From positions 29,227 to 93,226 of the forward strand of contig DIUW01000032.1 of NCBI GenBank assembly GCA_002423125.1: a DNA stretch of 64,000 bases. The letters are read 5' to 3'. Below, piece by piece: positions 1 through 10,022 of the stretch. The translations under genes and the position numbers were made by a program. Source of the DNA: Legionellaceae bacterium UBA6148. Lineage in GTDB: Bacteria; Pseudomonadota; Gammaproteobacteria; Legionellales; Legionellaceae. Below the pieces are notes generated by a model. The model was not told where the DNA came from. It worked only from the letters and a program-made list of their open reading frames with translations, and made no database searches. How positions within the stretch are numbered: position 1 is the stretch's first letter; every line of letters starts with the position of its first letter.

Positions 1-1
1 A

Positions 2-1156
2 AATGAAATAAATACGATCAAAGCAGAGGGACTGTACAAGCCTGAACGCGTTATTTCAAGTCAGCAGCAAGCGTCAGTTGAGGTTGCCCACCATCAAGTG
101 ATTAATCTGTGTGCGAATAATTACTTAGGTTTGGCGAATCATCCTACGCTGATTGCGGAAGGGCAACGGGCATTGCAAGAGTATGGCTATGGAATGGCTT
201 CGGTGCGGTTTATTTGCGGCACACAAACGCCACATAAACAATTAGAGCGCAAATTAAGCGAATTTCTCGGCATGCAAGATACTATTTTATATTCGTCTTG
301 CTTTGACGCCAATGGGGGTTTATTTGAAACGTTATTGGGTGCTGAAGATGCAATTATCAGTGATGCGCTTAATCATGCCAGTATTATCGATGGAATTAGA
401 TTGTCCAAAGCTCAGCGATTTCGTTATGCCAATAACGACATGGCTGCATTAAGAGAGCAGTTAATTGCCGCTAAAGATTGCCGTTTTCGTTTAATTGCAA
501 CGGATGGTGTGTTTTCAATGGACGGTATTTTGGCGAATTTACCCGCTATTTGTGAATTGGCCGACGAGTATGATGCCATGGTCATGGTCGATGATTCACA
601 TGCTGTTGGTTTTATGGGGGAAAATGGTCGCGGAACACCGGAGCATTTTGGTGTGTCCGATCGAATCGATATTCTCACCGGGACGCTTGGAAAAGCACTG
701 GGTGGCGCATCGGGCGGGTATACCTCTGCCAGTCGAGAGATTGTCGAATGGTTGCGTCAACGATCTCGTCCGTATTTGTTTTCAAATACACTGCCGCCAG
801 TGATTGCGAGTACGTCAATTGCTGCGCTGGATCTCATTGCTCATAACCGTGATTTGCTTAAAAAATTGAAAGAAAATAGTCAGTATTTTCGTGAAGGAAT
901 GGCGGATCTTGGATTTAAGCTTATTCCAGGTGAGCATCCCATTATCCCTGTGATGTTGGGTGAAGCAGCGCTTGCTGCAAAAATGGCTGAGAGCTTGTTA
1001 CAAGAAGGCATTTATGTGATTGGTTTTTCATTTCCGGTGGTTCCGAAAGGTCTTGCTCGTATTCGTACACAATTGTCAGCGGCGCATGAACGGGAACACC
1101 TGGATCGAGCGCTGAACGCATTTAAAACCGTAGGTCAAACCCTAGGAGTTATTTAA
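2..1156 (+). CDS. kbl: 2-amino-3-ketobutyrate CoA ligase, 5'-truncated by window edge
   Basis: PLP-dependent enzyme that cleaves 2-amino-3-ketobutyrate with CoA to glycine and acetyl-CoA, the second step of threonine catabolism. The frame is open from base 2. The residues before the GTG at 98 ([16 protein letters not shown]) already match the Kbl N-terminus, so GTG 98 is an internal valine and the true start lies outside the window. About 384 of the usual ~398 residues are present. Visible motifs are [20 protein letters not shown] and the PLP-lysine segment [13 protein letters not shown]. tdh starts 2 bp after the stop, so the two form one operon. The family call is firm; only the start is missing. 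Confidence 0.96.
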   Translation, partial: NEINTIKAEGLYKPERVISSQQQASVEVAHHQVINLCANNYLGLANHPTLIAEGQRALQEYGYGMASVRFICGTQTPHKQLERKLSEFLGMQDTILYSSCFDANGGLFETLLGAEDAIISDALNHASIIDGIRLSKAQRFRYANNDMAALREQLIAAKDCRFRLIATDGVFSMDGILANLPAICELADEYDAMVMVDDSHAVGFMGENGRGTPEHFGVSDRIDILTGTLGKALGGASGGYTSASREIVEWLRQRSRPYLFSNTLPPVIASTSIAALDLIAHNRDLLKKLKENSQYFREGMADLGFKLIPGEHPIIPVMLGEAALAAKMAESLLQEGIYVIGFSFPVVPKGLARIRTQLSAAHEREHLDRALNAFKTVGQTLGVI

Positions 1157-1158
1157 TT

Positions 1159-2184
1159 ATGAAATCACTCGTCAAAACAAAACGTACGCCTGGTATTTGG
1201 ATGGAAGATATCCCTGCCCCTACAATGGGCGTTAATGATGTGTTGATCAAAATTGAGAAGACCGCTATTTGCGGTACAGATATTCATATCTATCAATGGG
1301 ATGAATGGGCCGCCGCAACTATCCCTGTTCCAATGACGGTTGGTCACGAGTTTTATGGTAAAATTGTGGATATGGGTAGTGAAGTTCAAGGGGTCGTTGT
1401 TGGCCAACGTGTTTCGGGAGAAGGGCATATTACATGCGGACATTGCCGTAATTGCCGTGCGGGAAAACGTCATTTGTGCCGGAATACTTTAGGCGTTGGT
1501 GTGAATCGTCCTGGTTGTTTTGCTGAATACCTCGCCATGCCTGCGAGCAATGTTTTAGCGATACCTGATGATATTACGGGGGATCAAGCAGCAATTCTTG
1601 ACCCATTCGGTAATGCGACGCATTGTGCTTTAGAGTTTGATTTGGTTGGTGAAGATGTGCTCATAACCGGTGCGGGTCCGATAGGGATCATGGCCACGGC
1701 AATTGCTAAGCACGTCGGTGCAAGACATGTTGTCATTTCGGATGTGAATGACTATCGCCTTGATTTGGCACGCCAAATGGGAGCTACTCGCGCCGTTAAT
1801 GTGCAACGCGAGTCTTTAGTAGACGTGATGAAGGAATTAGGCATTGTCGAAGGGTTTGATGTCGGTTTAGAAATGTCTGGAAATCCTCATGCATTTGGTG
1901 AAATGGTCAATCTTATGAATCATGGTGGTCATATTGCAGCATTGGGTATATTGCCCGCAGATACTACATTAGATTGGAGTAAGGTTATTTTCAAAAGTCT
2001 GGTGATTAAGGGGATTTATGGCCGAAAAATGTTTGATACATGGTATAAAATGATTGCCATGTTGCAAAGCGGTTTAGATTTAAGTCCGGTAATGACGCAT
2101 CATTTTTCAGTCGATGATTTTCAACAAGGGTTTGAACTCATGGCTTCAGGGAAGTCCGGAAAAGTAATTTTAGATTGGGTTTAA
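1159..2184 (+). CDS. tdh: L-threonine 3-dehydrogenase
   Basis: NAD-dependent, zinc-containing medium-chain dehydrogenase that oxidises L-threonine to 2-amino-3-ketobutyrate, the substrate of the adjacent Kbl. Length is 341 residues, the same as E. coli Tdh. Catalytic zinc ligands are C38, H63 and E64. The structural zinc set is C93, C96, C99 and C107 in [15 protein letters not shown]. The Rossmann motif is [10 protein letters not shown] good Shine-Dalgarno (AGGAG) lies inside the end of kbl, as expected for translational coupling. The gene is followed by a palindromic element that probably ends the operon. Confidence 0.97.
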   Translation: MKSLVKTKRTPGIWMEDIPAPTMGVNDVLIKIEKTAICGTDIHIYQWDEWAAATIPVPMTVGHEFYGKIVDMGSEVQGVVVGQRVSGEGHITCGHCRNCRAGKRHLCRNTLGVGVNRPGCFAEYLAMPASNVLAIPDDITGDQAAILDPFGNATHCALEFDLVGEDVLITGAGPIGIMATAIAKHVGARHVVISDVNDYRLDLARQMGATRAVNVQRESLVDVMKELGIVEGFDVGLEMSGNPHAFGEMVNLMNHGGHIAALGILPADTTLDWSKVIFKSLVIKGIYGRKMFDTWYKMIAMLQSGLDLSPVMTHHFSVDDFQQGFELMASGKSGKVILDWV

Positions 2185-2189
2185 GATTT

Positions 2190-2355
2190 TATACTTCGCG
2201 CGGTTCATAATTTGTGGTTTTTTGACGACGTTATTTTTGTGCACATTTAACGTTTAAAACGCAGCGCAATAGCAGGTCTATTGTCAAGTTTTAAACGTTA
2301 AATGTGCGCGAAAAGAACAAGTCAAAAACCGCAAATTGTGACCGCGCGAAGTATA
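2190..2355. repeat. 166-bp palindromic element (long imperfect inverted repeat)
   Basis: The ends are TATACTTCGCGCGGT at 2190 and its exact complement ending at 2355. The arms run inward for about 70 bp with scattered mismatches and meet in near-perfect inner arms (GCACATTTAACGTTTAAAAC at 2241 against its complement at 2287-2306). The central loop is about 26 nt. There is no coding capacity. It fills almost the whole tdh-ettA gap. A foldback MITE-like element is the simplest reading; it could also act as a transcript-end structure. No clear target duplication was seen. Confidence 0.8.
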
Positions 2356-2384
2356 GCAAGGGCACCTAACCGTTAGGAGTATAT

Positions 2385-4058
2385 ATGTCGCAGTACATTT
2401 TTACGATGAATCGAGTATCGAAAGTAGTTGAAAATCAGCGTGTTATTCTTAAAGACATTTCGCTTAGCTTTTTACCCGGCGCTAAAATTGGCGTATTAGG
2501 GTTAAACGGTTCGGGGAAGTCAACGCTCTTACGCATTATGGCGGGAGTCGATACACAATTCAATGGTGAAGCAAGAGCTCAGCCTGGAATTAAAATTGGT
2601 TATCTTGCGCAAGAACCAGAAGTTGATTTAAACAAAACGGTACGTGAAGTCGTTGAAGAGGGTGTTGCTGAAATGAAGCAATTACTCGGTCAATTTGATG
2701 AAATTAGCATGCGTTTTGCAGAGCCGATGAGCGATGATGAAATGAATCGGCTCTTGGAGGAGCAGGGTAATTTGCAACATAAGATTGAAGCAGGTCATGG
2801 CTGGGATTTAGACCGGCAATTGGACATTGCTGCGGATGCATTGCGATTACCTGATTGGGACACAATAATGAGTGTGTTATCGGGTGGTGAACGGCGTCGC
2901 GTGGCTTTGTGCCGTTTGCTGCTTTCTAATCCGGACATGTTATTGCTCGATGAGCCAACCAACCATTTAGATGCTGAAAGTGTTGCATGGCTTGAGCATT
3001 ATCTCGAAACATTTCCAGGCACTGTTGTTGCGATTACTCATGATCGCTATTTTCTTGATAATGCAGCAGAGTGGATTCTTGAATTAGATAGAGGAGAAGG
3101 GATCCCTTATAAAGGCAATTATACCGCTTGGCTTGAACAAAAAAATGATCGTCTTGATCATGAGAAAAAACAAGAAGACTCACATCAGCGTGCAATAAAA
3201 GCCGAGTTAGAGTGGGTTCGATCATCGCCTAAAGGACGTCATGCCAAAAACAAAGCACGGCTAGCGCGTTTTGACGAAATGAATTCAAAAGAATTCCAAA
3301 AACGTAACGAAACCAACGAAATTTATATCCCACCTGGTGAGCGTTTAGGTGATTTGGTGATTGATGCGGTGAATTTAAGTAAAGCATTCGGTGATCGCGT
3401 GTTGTTTGAAAACTTGAATTTTTCGTTACCTAAAGGGGGTGTTTTAGGTGTTATTGGGCCAAATGGTGCCGGGAAATCAACATTACTTAAAATGTTAACG
3501 AGTCAAGGAACGCCTGATTCTGGTGAAATTAGAATTGGTGAGACGGTTAATTTGGCATACATCGATCAGATGCGTGATCACTTGGATGATAAAAAAACCG
3601 TTTGGGAAGAAATTTCAGATGGTCATGATATTATGCAGGTGGGTTCGTTTCAAATGCCTTCACGTGCCTATGTTGGCCGCTTTAACTTTAAAGGCAGTGA
3701 TCAACAGAAACGCATGTCTCAATTATCAGGTGGTGAACGCAATCGAGTTCATTTAGCCAAATTATTGAAGCGTGGGGGTAATGTATTGTTACTTGATGAG
3801 CCGAGTAATGATTTGGATGTGGAAACGTTACGTGCATTAGAAGAGGCTGTTTTAAACTTCCCAGGATCAGCAATCGTCATATCGCATGATCGGTGGTTTT
3901 TGGATCGTGTTTGCACGCATTTCATGGCATTTGAGGGCGATTCTCAAGTCGTATTTCTGGAAGGTAACTACAGTGATTACGAAGAAGATAGAAAGCGTCG
4001 CTTGGGTGATAAAGCAAATCAGCCTTCACGAATTAAATATCGTCGCTTAAGAGCTTAA
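2385..4058 (+). CDS. ettA: Energy-dependent translational throttle protein EttA (ABC-F)
   Basis: ABC-F ATPase that binds the ribosomal E site and gates entry into elongation according to ATP/ADP. It is 557 residues, as in E. coli EttA (555). There are two ABC cassettes without membrane segments. Walker A sites are GLNGSGKST and GPNGAGKST. Signatures are [11 protein letters not shown] and [11 protein letters not shown]. Walker B sites are [11 protein letters not shown] and [11 protein letters not shown]. The linker carries the charged helical stretch typical of the family. The start ATG at 2385 follows AGGAG with good spacing; this SD lies in a small CCTAA/TTAGG hairpin (2365-2377). It is probably monocistronic or grouped with the transpeptidase gene 19 bp downstream. 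Confidence 0.96.
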   Translation: MSQYIFTMNRVSKVVENQRVILKDISLSFLPGAKIGVLGLNGSGKSTLLRIMAGVDTQFNGEARAQPGIKIGYLAQEPEVDLNKTVREVVEEGVAEMKQLLGQFDEISMRFAEPMSDDEMNRLLEEQGNLQHKIEAGHGWDLDRQLDIAADALRLPDWDTIMSVLSGGERRRVALCRLLLSNPDMLLLDEPTNHLDAESVAWLEHYLETFPGTVVAITHDRYFLDNAAEWILELDRGEGIPYKGNYTAWLEQKNDRLDHEKKQEDSHQRAIKAELEWVRSSPKGRHAKNKARLARFDEMNSKEFQKRNETNEIYIPPGERLGDLVIDAVNLSKAFGDRVLFENLNFSLPKGGVLGVIGPNGAGKSTLLKMLTSQGTPDSGEIRIGETVNLAYIDQMRDHLDDKKTVWEEISDGHDIMQVGSFQMPSRAYVGRFNFKGSDQQKRMSQLSGGERNRVHLAKLLKRGGNVLLLDEPSNDLDVETLRALEEAVLNFPGSAIVISHDRWFLDRVCTHFMAFEGDSQVVFLEGNYSDYEEDRKRRLGDKANQPSRIKYRRLRA

Positions 4059-4077
4059 TTAAACAAAGGTGTTCTGA

Positions 4078-4671
4078 ATGAAGAAGTTAGTAAATGTTGT
4101 TTTGATTTGTCTAGGACTCAATGCTTGTGTGGAAGCGGTCGATCCGTCTACATTGATAACGGACGATGTGGGGGTTGTGCATCGTACGATTGCTTATCAA
4201 AAAGATACTCGTGGACGTCGTGAGTTTCCACTCGAGTTAGACGCGACAGGTCACAAACGATTTATATTTGATCCTAAGCTCACTGCGTGGGCCGCTTATG
4301 CTCCTGATGGTCACCGTGTCATGACGGGCGCTGCTTCTGGTGGAAAAGATTACTGCGAAGACTCCGGTGCGCCATGCCGTACGGTTACCGGGCGGTTTCA
4401 TGTTTATAATAAACGCGGTCTTGATTGTCGATCGGGCGAATATCCCGTTGAAACGACCGGTGGCGCCAAAATGCCTTATTGCATGTATTTTTTCAGAGGA
4501 TTTACGATCCATGCCGCTTATGAAGTTCCCACTCATAACTCAAGTCATGGATGCATCCGAGTATGGCCGAGCGCAGCAAAATGGCTAAATGAGAATTTTA
4601 TTGATGCAGGCACCGAAGTAACGGTAATGTCGTATGACGGTGAAGATGGTGATGGCGCACCGGTGACTTAA
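4078..4671 (+). CDS. L,D-transpeptidase (YkuD family), probable lipoprotein
   Basis: Predicted periplasmic peptidoglycan cross-linking or anchoring enzyme, similar in type to the EnhA-like proteins of Legionella. The YkuD active-site motif is complete: H145, then S156-H157-G158-C159-I160-R161 (SHGCIRV), with C159 the catalytic nucleophile. The N-terminus is a short hydrophobic signal ending in LNAC, so C17 may be lipidated, although the lipobox is not ideal. Several extra cysteines (C93, C100, C117, C135) suggest disulfides in an exported protein. The domain fills nearly the whole protein and there is no LysM. It is followed by a hairpin terminator and a convergent gene. Confidence 0.88.
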   Translation: MKKLVNVVLICLGLNACVEAVDPSTLITDDVGVVHRTIAYQKDTRGRREFPLELDATGHKRFIFDPKLTAWAAYAPDGHRVMTGAASGGKDYCEDSGAPCRTVTGRFHVYNKRGLDCRSGEYPVETTGGAKMPYCMYFFRGFTIHAAYEVPTHNSSHGCIRVWPSAAKWLNENFIDAGTEVTVMSYDGEDGDGAPVT

Positions 4672-4712
4672 TAAGGGTGCATGCTGGGAATCCGATCTAC
4701 GGTTGGTTAGTG

Positions 4713-4740
4713 AGCCCGGTTTTACCCGGGCTTCTTCGTC
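4713..4740. terminator. Hairpin terminator between convergent genes
   Basis: AGCCCGG-TTTTA-CCCGGGCT (4713-4732) forms a strong GC stem and is followed on the plus strand by a pyrimidine-rich run (TCTTCGTCTT). It sits in the 70-bp gap between two convergent genes. It may serve mainly the plus-strand transcript; the U-run is imperfect. Confidence 0.7.
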
Positions 4741-5424
4741 TTATGGCTGTTTAGGTTGAGTTACCGTTTGTGGCGCAGGAGTTGCTGCTGGATCTGTTTC
4801 TCCTGTGCGTGTTGTTGCAATGAGTTGCATTATCCCTAAATCGCCGTTGGCTTTTCGTCCTATGAGTACGCCTACTACGAGCTGCTGTGTCACTTTTTCT
4901 TTGTCATTTTGATAGAGAACCTGAATCGGCAGCGTTACTTTCCATTGTCCGTCTTTAACGGTATTAATACTGGCTTGGCCATTCGATTGGCTACTGACGT
5001 TGAGTTGTTGGGTTTTAATGGAGTCAATGTTTCCTGATTTTTGCAGTGCATCGTTGAACCCTTTCCAGCCTGTATCTGTATAACAGGGTTTTAGCGCATC
5101 CAGTTGACTTTGAATAGTCGCAGGAGTAAAGCTAAACGATTGCAATGCTGCCTTTTCTGCCCAAGTTGTAATAAGAGCCGTATCAATTGCTGTTTGCTGC
5201 GCTGGAATATGGTAGTTGCAATCAATTGGAGCAGCGGGTGGGGCTTCTGCAGTTTCAGTTACTTCGGTTGTGCTTGCTGGGGCTGGTGGTGCTGCGAGCG
5301 TTGATGAGTCACTGTTCGTTGTGTTGATTGCTGCTGGAGTGCTTGGTGCAGTAGGGGTATCTGCTGCATTTGCTGTAGTAACCAGTAGTGCGCACAGAAC
5401 GGGAGATAATAGCGTTTTTTTCAT
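4741..5424 (-). CDS. IcmL/DotI-like exported protein with proline/alanine-rich linker
   Basis: Resembles the periplasmic domain of IcmL/DotI, an inner-membrane component of the Dot/Icm type IVB secretion system. It appears here as a stand-alone secreted paralogue. The protein has a signal peptide (MKKTLLSPVLCALLVTTANA), then a low-complexity A/P/S/T linker (about residues 22-65), then the domain from CNYHIPAQQTAI through WAEKAALQSFSF, ALQKSGN, VLYQNDKEKVTQQL and GRKANGDLGIMQLIAT. The start at 5424 is chosen because AGGA stands 9 nt upstream, whereas the ATG at 5433 directly abuts that SD. It lies alone, away from any dot/icm cluster in this window. Family assignment is from recalled motif similarity. 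Confidence 0.75.
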   Translation of the reverse strand: MKKTLLSPVLCALLVTTANAADTPTAPSTPAAINTTNSDSSTLAAPPAPASTTEVTETAEAPPAAPIDCNYHIPAQQTAIDTALITTWAEKAALQSFSFTPATIQSQLDALKPCYTDTGWKGFNDALQKSGNIDSIKTQQLNVSSQSNGQASINTVKDGQWKVTLPIQVLYQNDKEKVTQQLVVGVLIGRKANGDLGIMQLIATTRTGETDPAATPAPQTVTQPKQP

Positions 5425-5647
5425 GTGTGACATTCCTTGTATTTTTAAAAAAGTTATAACGAAATATCCAGACTTACAACTTTGCCACTTTGTGTGAGAG
5501 TTTTCAACAGTATCTTCATTTTCAATGAGTATCGAAATTTCTCGCGCTCTGGTAATATCCTAGAAAAAGCACTTGAATCAGTATAGCAACTCTCGCTACG
5601 ATTGAATTGTTTTTTCTAGAATTGTTTAATTTGATCGAGAGGTGTTC

Positions 5648-6412
5648 GTGTTTATCGTGACGGGTGGTGGGAGTGGGATTGGGAAATCATTGGCTCTAGC
5701 ACTTGCCGCACGAGGTAAGTCGGTGTTGATTATAGGGCGACAGAAACGTCAATTAATAGACGTTTCTGATACTTCAGATTTAATTGACTATTTGATTGCC
5801 GATGTATCCACAACAAAAGGTAGACAGCTTATTGTTGATCATGTGCGCTCTCTTGGTGCACTTGAAGGTGTGGTACATAATGCCGGAATTATTGATCCCA
5901 TCATGACGATAGGTCAAATTGAAGAGTCGGCGTGGCAACACTTGATGGCGACCAATGTTGAGGCTCCCTTATTTTTGAATCAGAAGCTCGTGCATCAATT
6001 ACCTCAGGGGAGGGTGTTGCATATTGGATCAGGAGCAGCGTATTTTCCTATCGCTGGATGGGCAGCTTATTGCACCTCAAAAGCAGCGTTGTCAATGTTA
6101 ACGCGTAGCTGGCAGCTTGAATACACAACGCCTGCATTCGCAAGCGTAATGCCAGGGATTATTGATACGGGCATGATGTCAACGATTTGCCAATCTGAAC
6201 AGATGCATCCAGAAAAATTGAGTTTTTTTAGGCAATTAAAACAACATAATCAGTTGTTATCTCCGGCGACTGTTGCGCTGTTTTTGTGTTGGTTATTATT
6301 AGATGTTGAAGCATCTCTTTATGGTTCGAAAGAGTGGGATATTTATGATACCAGCCATCACGCCTTCTGGCTTCCTAAAAATCATGACGTGCCTTCTTTG
6401 GACAAAGCTTGA
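5648..6412 (+). CDS. Short-chain dehydrogenase/reductase (SDR)
   Basis: Classical SDR with unknown substrate. The nucleotide-binding motif is TGGGSGIG, the structural motif HNAGI, the catalytic serine probably lies in HIGSGAAYF, and the catalytic pair is Y-x3-K in YCTSK. The proposed start is the GTG at 5648 because GAGAGG (5636-5641) stands at proper spacing; an in-frame GTG at 5642 would abut that SD. Length is about 254 residues, usual for the family. The gene is followed after 28 bp by the OPT transporter, probably in the same transcript. Nothing identifies its substrate. Confidence 0.85.
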   Translation: MFIVTGGGSGIGKSLALALAARGKSVLIIGRQKRQLIDVSDTSDLIDYLIADVSTTKGRQLIVDHVRSLGALEGVVHNAGIIDPIMTIGQIEESAWQHLMATNVEAPLFLNQKLVHQLPQGRVLHIGSGAAYFPIAGWAAYCTSKAALSMLTRSWQLEYTTPAFASVMPGIIDTGMMSTICQSEQMHPEKLSFFRQLKQHNQLLSPATVALFLCWLLLDVEASLYGSKEWDIYDTSHHAFWLPKNHDVPSLDKA

Positions 6413-6440
6413 TCAGTAATTATTTAAAGGAACCCCTCTT

Positions 6441-8429
6441 ATGCGTGATGACACGCCTTATATTTCAGCGGATGCATCCGTTGCAGAACTGACCTTTCGT
6501 GGGATTGCGCTTGCAATCGTATTGACGTTGATTTTGGCTGTTTCTAATGCCTATTTGGCACTTAAGCTTGGGATTTTGACGTCTGCATCGATTCCTGCCG
6601 CCATGATTTCCATTGCCATTTTACGATTTTTCAAAGGGTCTACCATTCTTGAAAATAACGCAGTTCAGACCGCTGCATCGGCAGGCGAAGCTGTTGCCGG
6701 GGGGATTGTTTATACCATTCCCGGACTGATTGTGATTGGTTATTGGCATCATTTTGATTATGTTACTAATTTTTTAATTGCTCTATGTGGTGGCGTGCTT
6801 GGAGTCTTGTTTTCAATACCGTTACGTCGGATTCTGGTGAATGACCAAGCGTTGCGTTTTCCTGAGGGAAGGGCGATTGCGGAAGTGTTGAAATCATCGG
6901 TTGAAAAAACGGGGTTACGTGATTTGGCATATGGAGGTCTAATCGGTGGAATATTGGAATTATTTCAAGTTGGCTTTAAAGTCATCGCCAGTAGTTGGAG
7001 TCATTGGTTCGTGGTTAAACGGACCTTATTTGGATTAGGAGCCGGGTTTTCAGCAACGATGATTGGGGCAGGCTTTTTAGTTGGGCATGACATGGCCATT
7101 AGTATTTTTTTAGGCGCAGTTATTGCATGGCTTATTGCGCTGCCTACGGCAAGCCAGTTCTATCCTGAGTTGATTCATCAGTATTCGCCCGCTGAAGCGG
7201 GTTTGCATTTATGGAATAGTGAGTTGCGTTATTTAGGCATCGGGGCAATGCTTTTTGCAGGTATTTGGACGTTTAGCAAATTACTTCGACCTCTCTTGAA
7301 TAATATTTATCTATCGTTGCTGGCCTTTACGGCACATCGAAAACAGGATCATGTTTTACCGCGAACGGACAGAGATATTCCCATGCCCTTTCTATTGATG
7401 GGTATATTGCTGATTATGGCGGTGTTGTTTGTGTTATTTCAGTTTATTTTTCCTCTTGATGAGTTGAGTTTTCCTCCGGGGTATGTGCCTACATTAATCT
7501 TTTTTTCAGTTCTATATGTATTGATTATCGGTTTTTTATTTTCAGTGATTACCGCCTATTTTTCAGGGATGGTGGGCGTCACTACAAGCCCAGGCAGCTC
7601 CGTTGTGATTGCGGGAGTTTTGCTGGCCGCTTGGTTACTTCTCTGTGTGATGCACCACGTACTCCCTTTTCCACTGACCCAAGATCAAATTCAAGCAGCG
7701 GAGGCAGTCACCATTATGATTGGCTCTGTCGTGACTGGAATAGCGGCCATTGCCAATGACAATACACAAGATTTGAAAGTCGGTCAGCTGGTTGGGGCAA
7801 CGCCTTGGAGACAGCAGGCGATGTTGTTGTTGGGTGTTGTGGTATCGGCATTGGTTATTCCTTTGATTATGCAATTGATGTTTAGCGTCTATGGTATTGC
7901 GGGTGTGATGCCGCATGAAGGCATGGATGTCAGTCAATCGCTACCAGCGCCAACGGCTGCTTTACTTGCTGCCGTAACGGATGCCGTTTTCCAGGGAAAT
8001 TTACCATGGAAGATGATGCTCATTGGGGCGTTCATCATTGTTGGCATTATTGCATTCAATCGAATATTGAATCTTCAGCGATTCATAAAAATATCCATGT
8101 TAGGCGTTGCCATTGGCATGTATCTACCCATTACGTCGACATTTCCTTTGTTTATTGGGGGTGTAATTGCGTTAGTTGTGCATCGCCGCTTGCATAAAGA
8201 GGAGCTCAGTGCTGAAGTACGAGCACAACGCATGCGAATTGGCATGTTGATTGCTTGTGGATTAGTTGCAGGTTCCGCATTGATGGATGTCGTACTCGCC
8301 TTGTCTTTTTCGATGTTCAATGGACCTGATGCGCTACGCATGGTGGGCGAACATTGGAATAACACCGGATTGTTTTTGGGTGTCGTGTCGATGATTGCGC
8401 TTGCATTATGGATTAAGCGGAGAGTCTGA
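6441..8429 (+). CDS. OPT family oligopeptide/metal-chelate transporter
   Basis: Integral membrane protein of 662 residues with about 15-16 hydrophobic segments, in the size range of prokaryotic OPT transporters. Family features are the N-terminal LTFRGIALAIVLTLILAVSN segment, NNAVQTAASAGEAVAGGIVYTIPGL split around residues 72-98, and a later GSVVTGIAAIANDNTQDLKVG segment. OPT proteins carry peptides or metal-chelate complexes by proton symport; the substrate here is unknown. The SD is AAAGGAA before ATG 6441. It probably shares a transcript with the SDR gene upstream. Confidence 0.9.
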   Translation: MRDDTPYISADASVAELTFRGIALAIVLTLILAVSNAYLALKLGILTSASIPAAMISIAILRFFKGSTILENNAVQTAASAGEAVAGGIVYTIPGLIVIGYWHHFDYVTNFLIALCGGVLGVLFSIPLRRILVNDQALRFPEGRAIAEVLKSSVEKTGLRDLAYGGLIGGILELFQVGFKVIASSWSHWFVVKRTLFGLGAGFSATMIGAGFLVGHDMAISIFLGAVIAWLIALPTASQFYPELIHQYSPAEAGLHLWNSELRYLGIGAMLFAGIWTFSKLLRPLLNNIYLSLLAFTAHRKQDHVLPRTDRDIPMPFLLMGILLIMAVLFVLFQFIFPLDELSFPPGYVPTLIFFSVLYVLIIGFLFSVITAYFSGMVGVTTSPGSSVVIAGVLLAAWLLLCVMHHVLPFPLTQDQIQAAEAVTIMIGSVVTGIAAIANDNTQDLKVGQLVGATPWRQQAMLLLGVVVSALVIPLIMQLMFSVYGIAGVMPHEGMDVSQSLPAPTAALLAAVTDAVFQGNLPWKMMLIGAFIIVGIIAFNRILNLQRFIKISMLGVAIGMYLPITSTFPLFIGGVIALVVHRRLHKEELSAEVRAQRMRIGMLIACGLVAGSALMDVVLALSFSMFNGPDALRMVGEHWNNTGLFLGVVSMIALALWIKRRV

Positions 8430-8504
8430 TTTTTTTTGACATGTATAACTTATTAGTAACGACTCTTAAACTAAAGGGTGCAGATCTTCTAATGAGTATA
8501 TAAC

Positions 8505-9725
8505 TCATGAGAGTGCTTCCTTATCAAAATATTTTTTAATACCCAGCGCCCAAGGGTAGACCATTATTCCATCTATATTTTTAATATATTGCTCTCTACA
8601 CAAGCAAATTGGTTCGCAATCTCCAAAATCACGCGATAACATTTTTAATGTTGATAAATGACGACTTTCAATCGTTGTTGAGCTTTTAATTTCGATAAAT
8701 AAAATTTTCTGGCCAGGACGTTCAACAACCAAATCAATTTTTGCGTCATCTTTTGTTGTTAAATAAGTAAATCGATAATTACGATGATAATAACTGGCAA
8801 GTTGTATACATTGATTGATAATAAAATGTTCGAATGCTTCGCCGAATCCGGAGGTGCTTTCCGTCAGTGGAATTTCAATGAGTCTCATTAATGCTCTCAC
8901 AACACCCGTGTCAAAAAAGTAAAATTTTGGTTTTTTGCTCAAACGTTTACGAAATGAATGCTGAAATGGATGTAGGAAATAACCAATCAGGGTATCTTCT
9001 AAAATTGTAAAATAGTCTTGTACGGTATAATCAGACACGCCAACATCTTTTGCTATATTTGAAAAGTTAATGATTTTTCCGTTAGTCTGTGCTGCAACCT
9101 CTAAAAAGTGGCGGAATGGCTCTAGATCACGTACATATTTTTCTGCCCATACTTCTTCTTTTAGATATAAATTGACATAAGCTTCTAAGAAAAGTTGCTT
9201 TTCAATATCGTTCGTCAATTCAAATGTTTTTGGCAACATGCCATATTGCATTGCATGAGACAAATTAAACTCAGATCCGACTTCTAAGTAGGTTAATGGA
9301 TAAAGATGATAAAGGAGTGCTCTTCCAGCTAATAAATTAGCGCCACCGTGTCTTAATTTTTTAGCGCTGGAACCGGTGAGGATAAATATTTTATCAGTGC
9401 TTTCTATCAGATCATGTACGATATCCAACAATTTAGGCAATTTTTGAATTTCATCGATGACAACATAAGGTTGCGTATCTGGTAAGGCTCTAACAATATC
9501 AGCTAATGCATCGGGACGACGTGCAAATTGATTTTCATTTTTGGCTTGTAGTAAATTGATCATCAATGCATCTTTGAGCCAGGGCAAGGATTTCAACAAA
9601 GTTGTCTTCCCCACCCCTCGAGCACCAAATAAAAAAGCACTTTGTTTTTCACGAAGTTGAATTAATCTTTCGAACATATCCAATGGGCGCCATTTTATAG
9701 TGTTGTTTTGTAAATTGTACGCCAT
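8505..9725 (-). CDS. AAA ATPase with C-terminal DUF4143 nuclease-like domain (copy 1)
   Basis: Predicted AAA/STAND-like ATPase of the DUF4143 family, often accessory or mobile and of unknown role. Walker A is GARGVGKTT, Walker B is YVVIDEIQKLP, and sensor-like ILTGSSAKKL follows. The middle has a winged-helix-like segment (NIAKDVGVSDYTVQDY). The C-terminus is restriction-enzyme-fold-like (IDLVVERPGQKILFIEIKSS). The start could instead be the ATG at 9677; neither has a good SD. A repeat of the same family that flanks the second DUF4143 gene begins 38 bp upstream. It is homologous to the protein at 42556-43731 across its length but clearly diverged from it. Confidence 0.85.
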   Translation of the reverse strand: MAYNLQNNTIKWRPLDMFERLIQLREKQSAFLFGARGVGKTTLLKSLPWLKDALMINLLQAKNENQFARRPDALADIVRALPDTQPYVVIDEIQKLPKLLDIVHDLIESTDKIFILTGSSAKKLRHGGANLLAGRALLYHLYPLTYLEVGSEFNLSHAMQYGMLPKTFELTNDIEKQLFLEAYVNLYLKEEVWAEKYVRDLEPFRHFLEVAAQTNGKIINFSNIAKDVGVSDYTVQDYFTILEDTLIGYFLHPFQHSFRKRLSKKPKFYFFDTGVVRALMRLIEIPLTESTSGFGEAFEHFIINQCIQLASYYHRNYRFTYLTTKDDAKIDLVVERPGQKILFIEIKSSTTIESRHLSTLKMLSRDFGDCEPICLCREQYIKNIDGIMVYPWALGIKKYFDKEALS

Positions 9726-9763
9726 TTTCTAAATACAACAAGGAAAATGTCGTTATTACAGTA

Positions 9764-9906
9764 GTTCTCAATATGGAGCTTATAAATTACACAAGGATCG
9801 CCTCTAACCCAGTACTGTCATCCCAGCGCAGGCTGGGATCCATTTCTGAATAAGCACAGTGCCATTTTGATACATGGATCCCAGCCTGCGCTGGGATGAC
9901 AATGTC
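9764..9906. repeat. Dispersed repeat family B, copy 1 (one end lost)
   Basis: Starts with GTTCTCAATATGGAGC and contains an inner palindrome (TGTCATCCCAGCGCAGGCTG against CAGCCTGCGCTGGGATGACA). It matches the copies at 41935 and 43741. The right terminal repeat (CTCCATATTGAGAAC in other copies) is absent here. The rest of the gap, to 10022, is AT-rich and otherwise featureless apart from the tamA start region. Confidence 0.85.
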
Positions 9907-10022
9907 ATTTTTTTCTTCATTTTTGTTCGAAATGTTGTCATAATACATGCTCTCGTTTTATTGGCTAAATTGCATAAAAAATAACCAAAATGATATGCAT
10001 GCGTAACAAATAGGTATTTAAT

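Noticed and set aside
8505..9725. DUF4143 ATPase as transposase for the nearby repeats
   Set aside because: It has AAA motifs and a nuclease-like tail but no transposase catalytic triad; the link to family B repeats is positional only.
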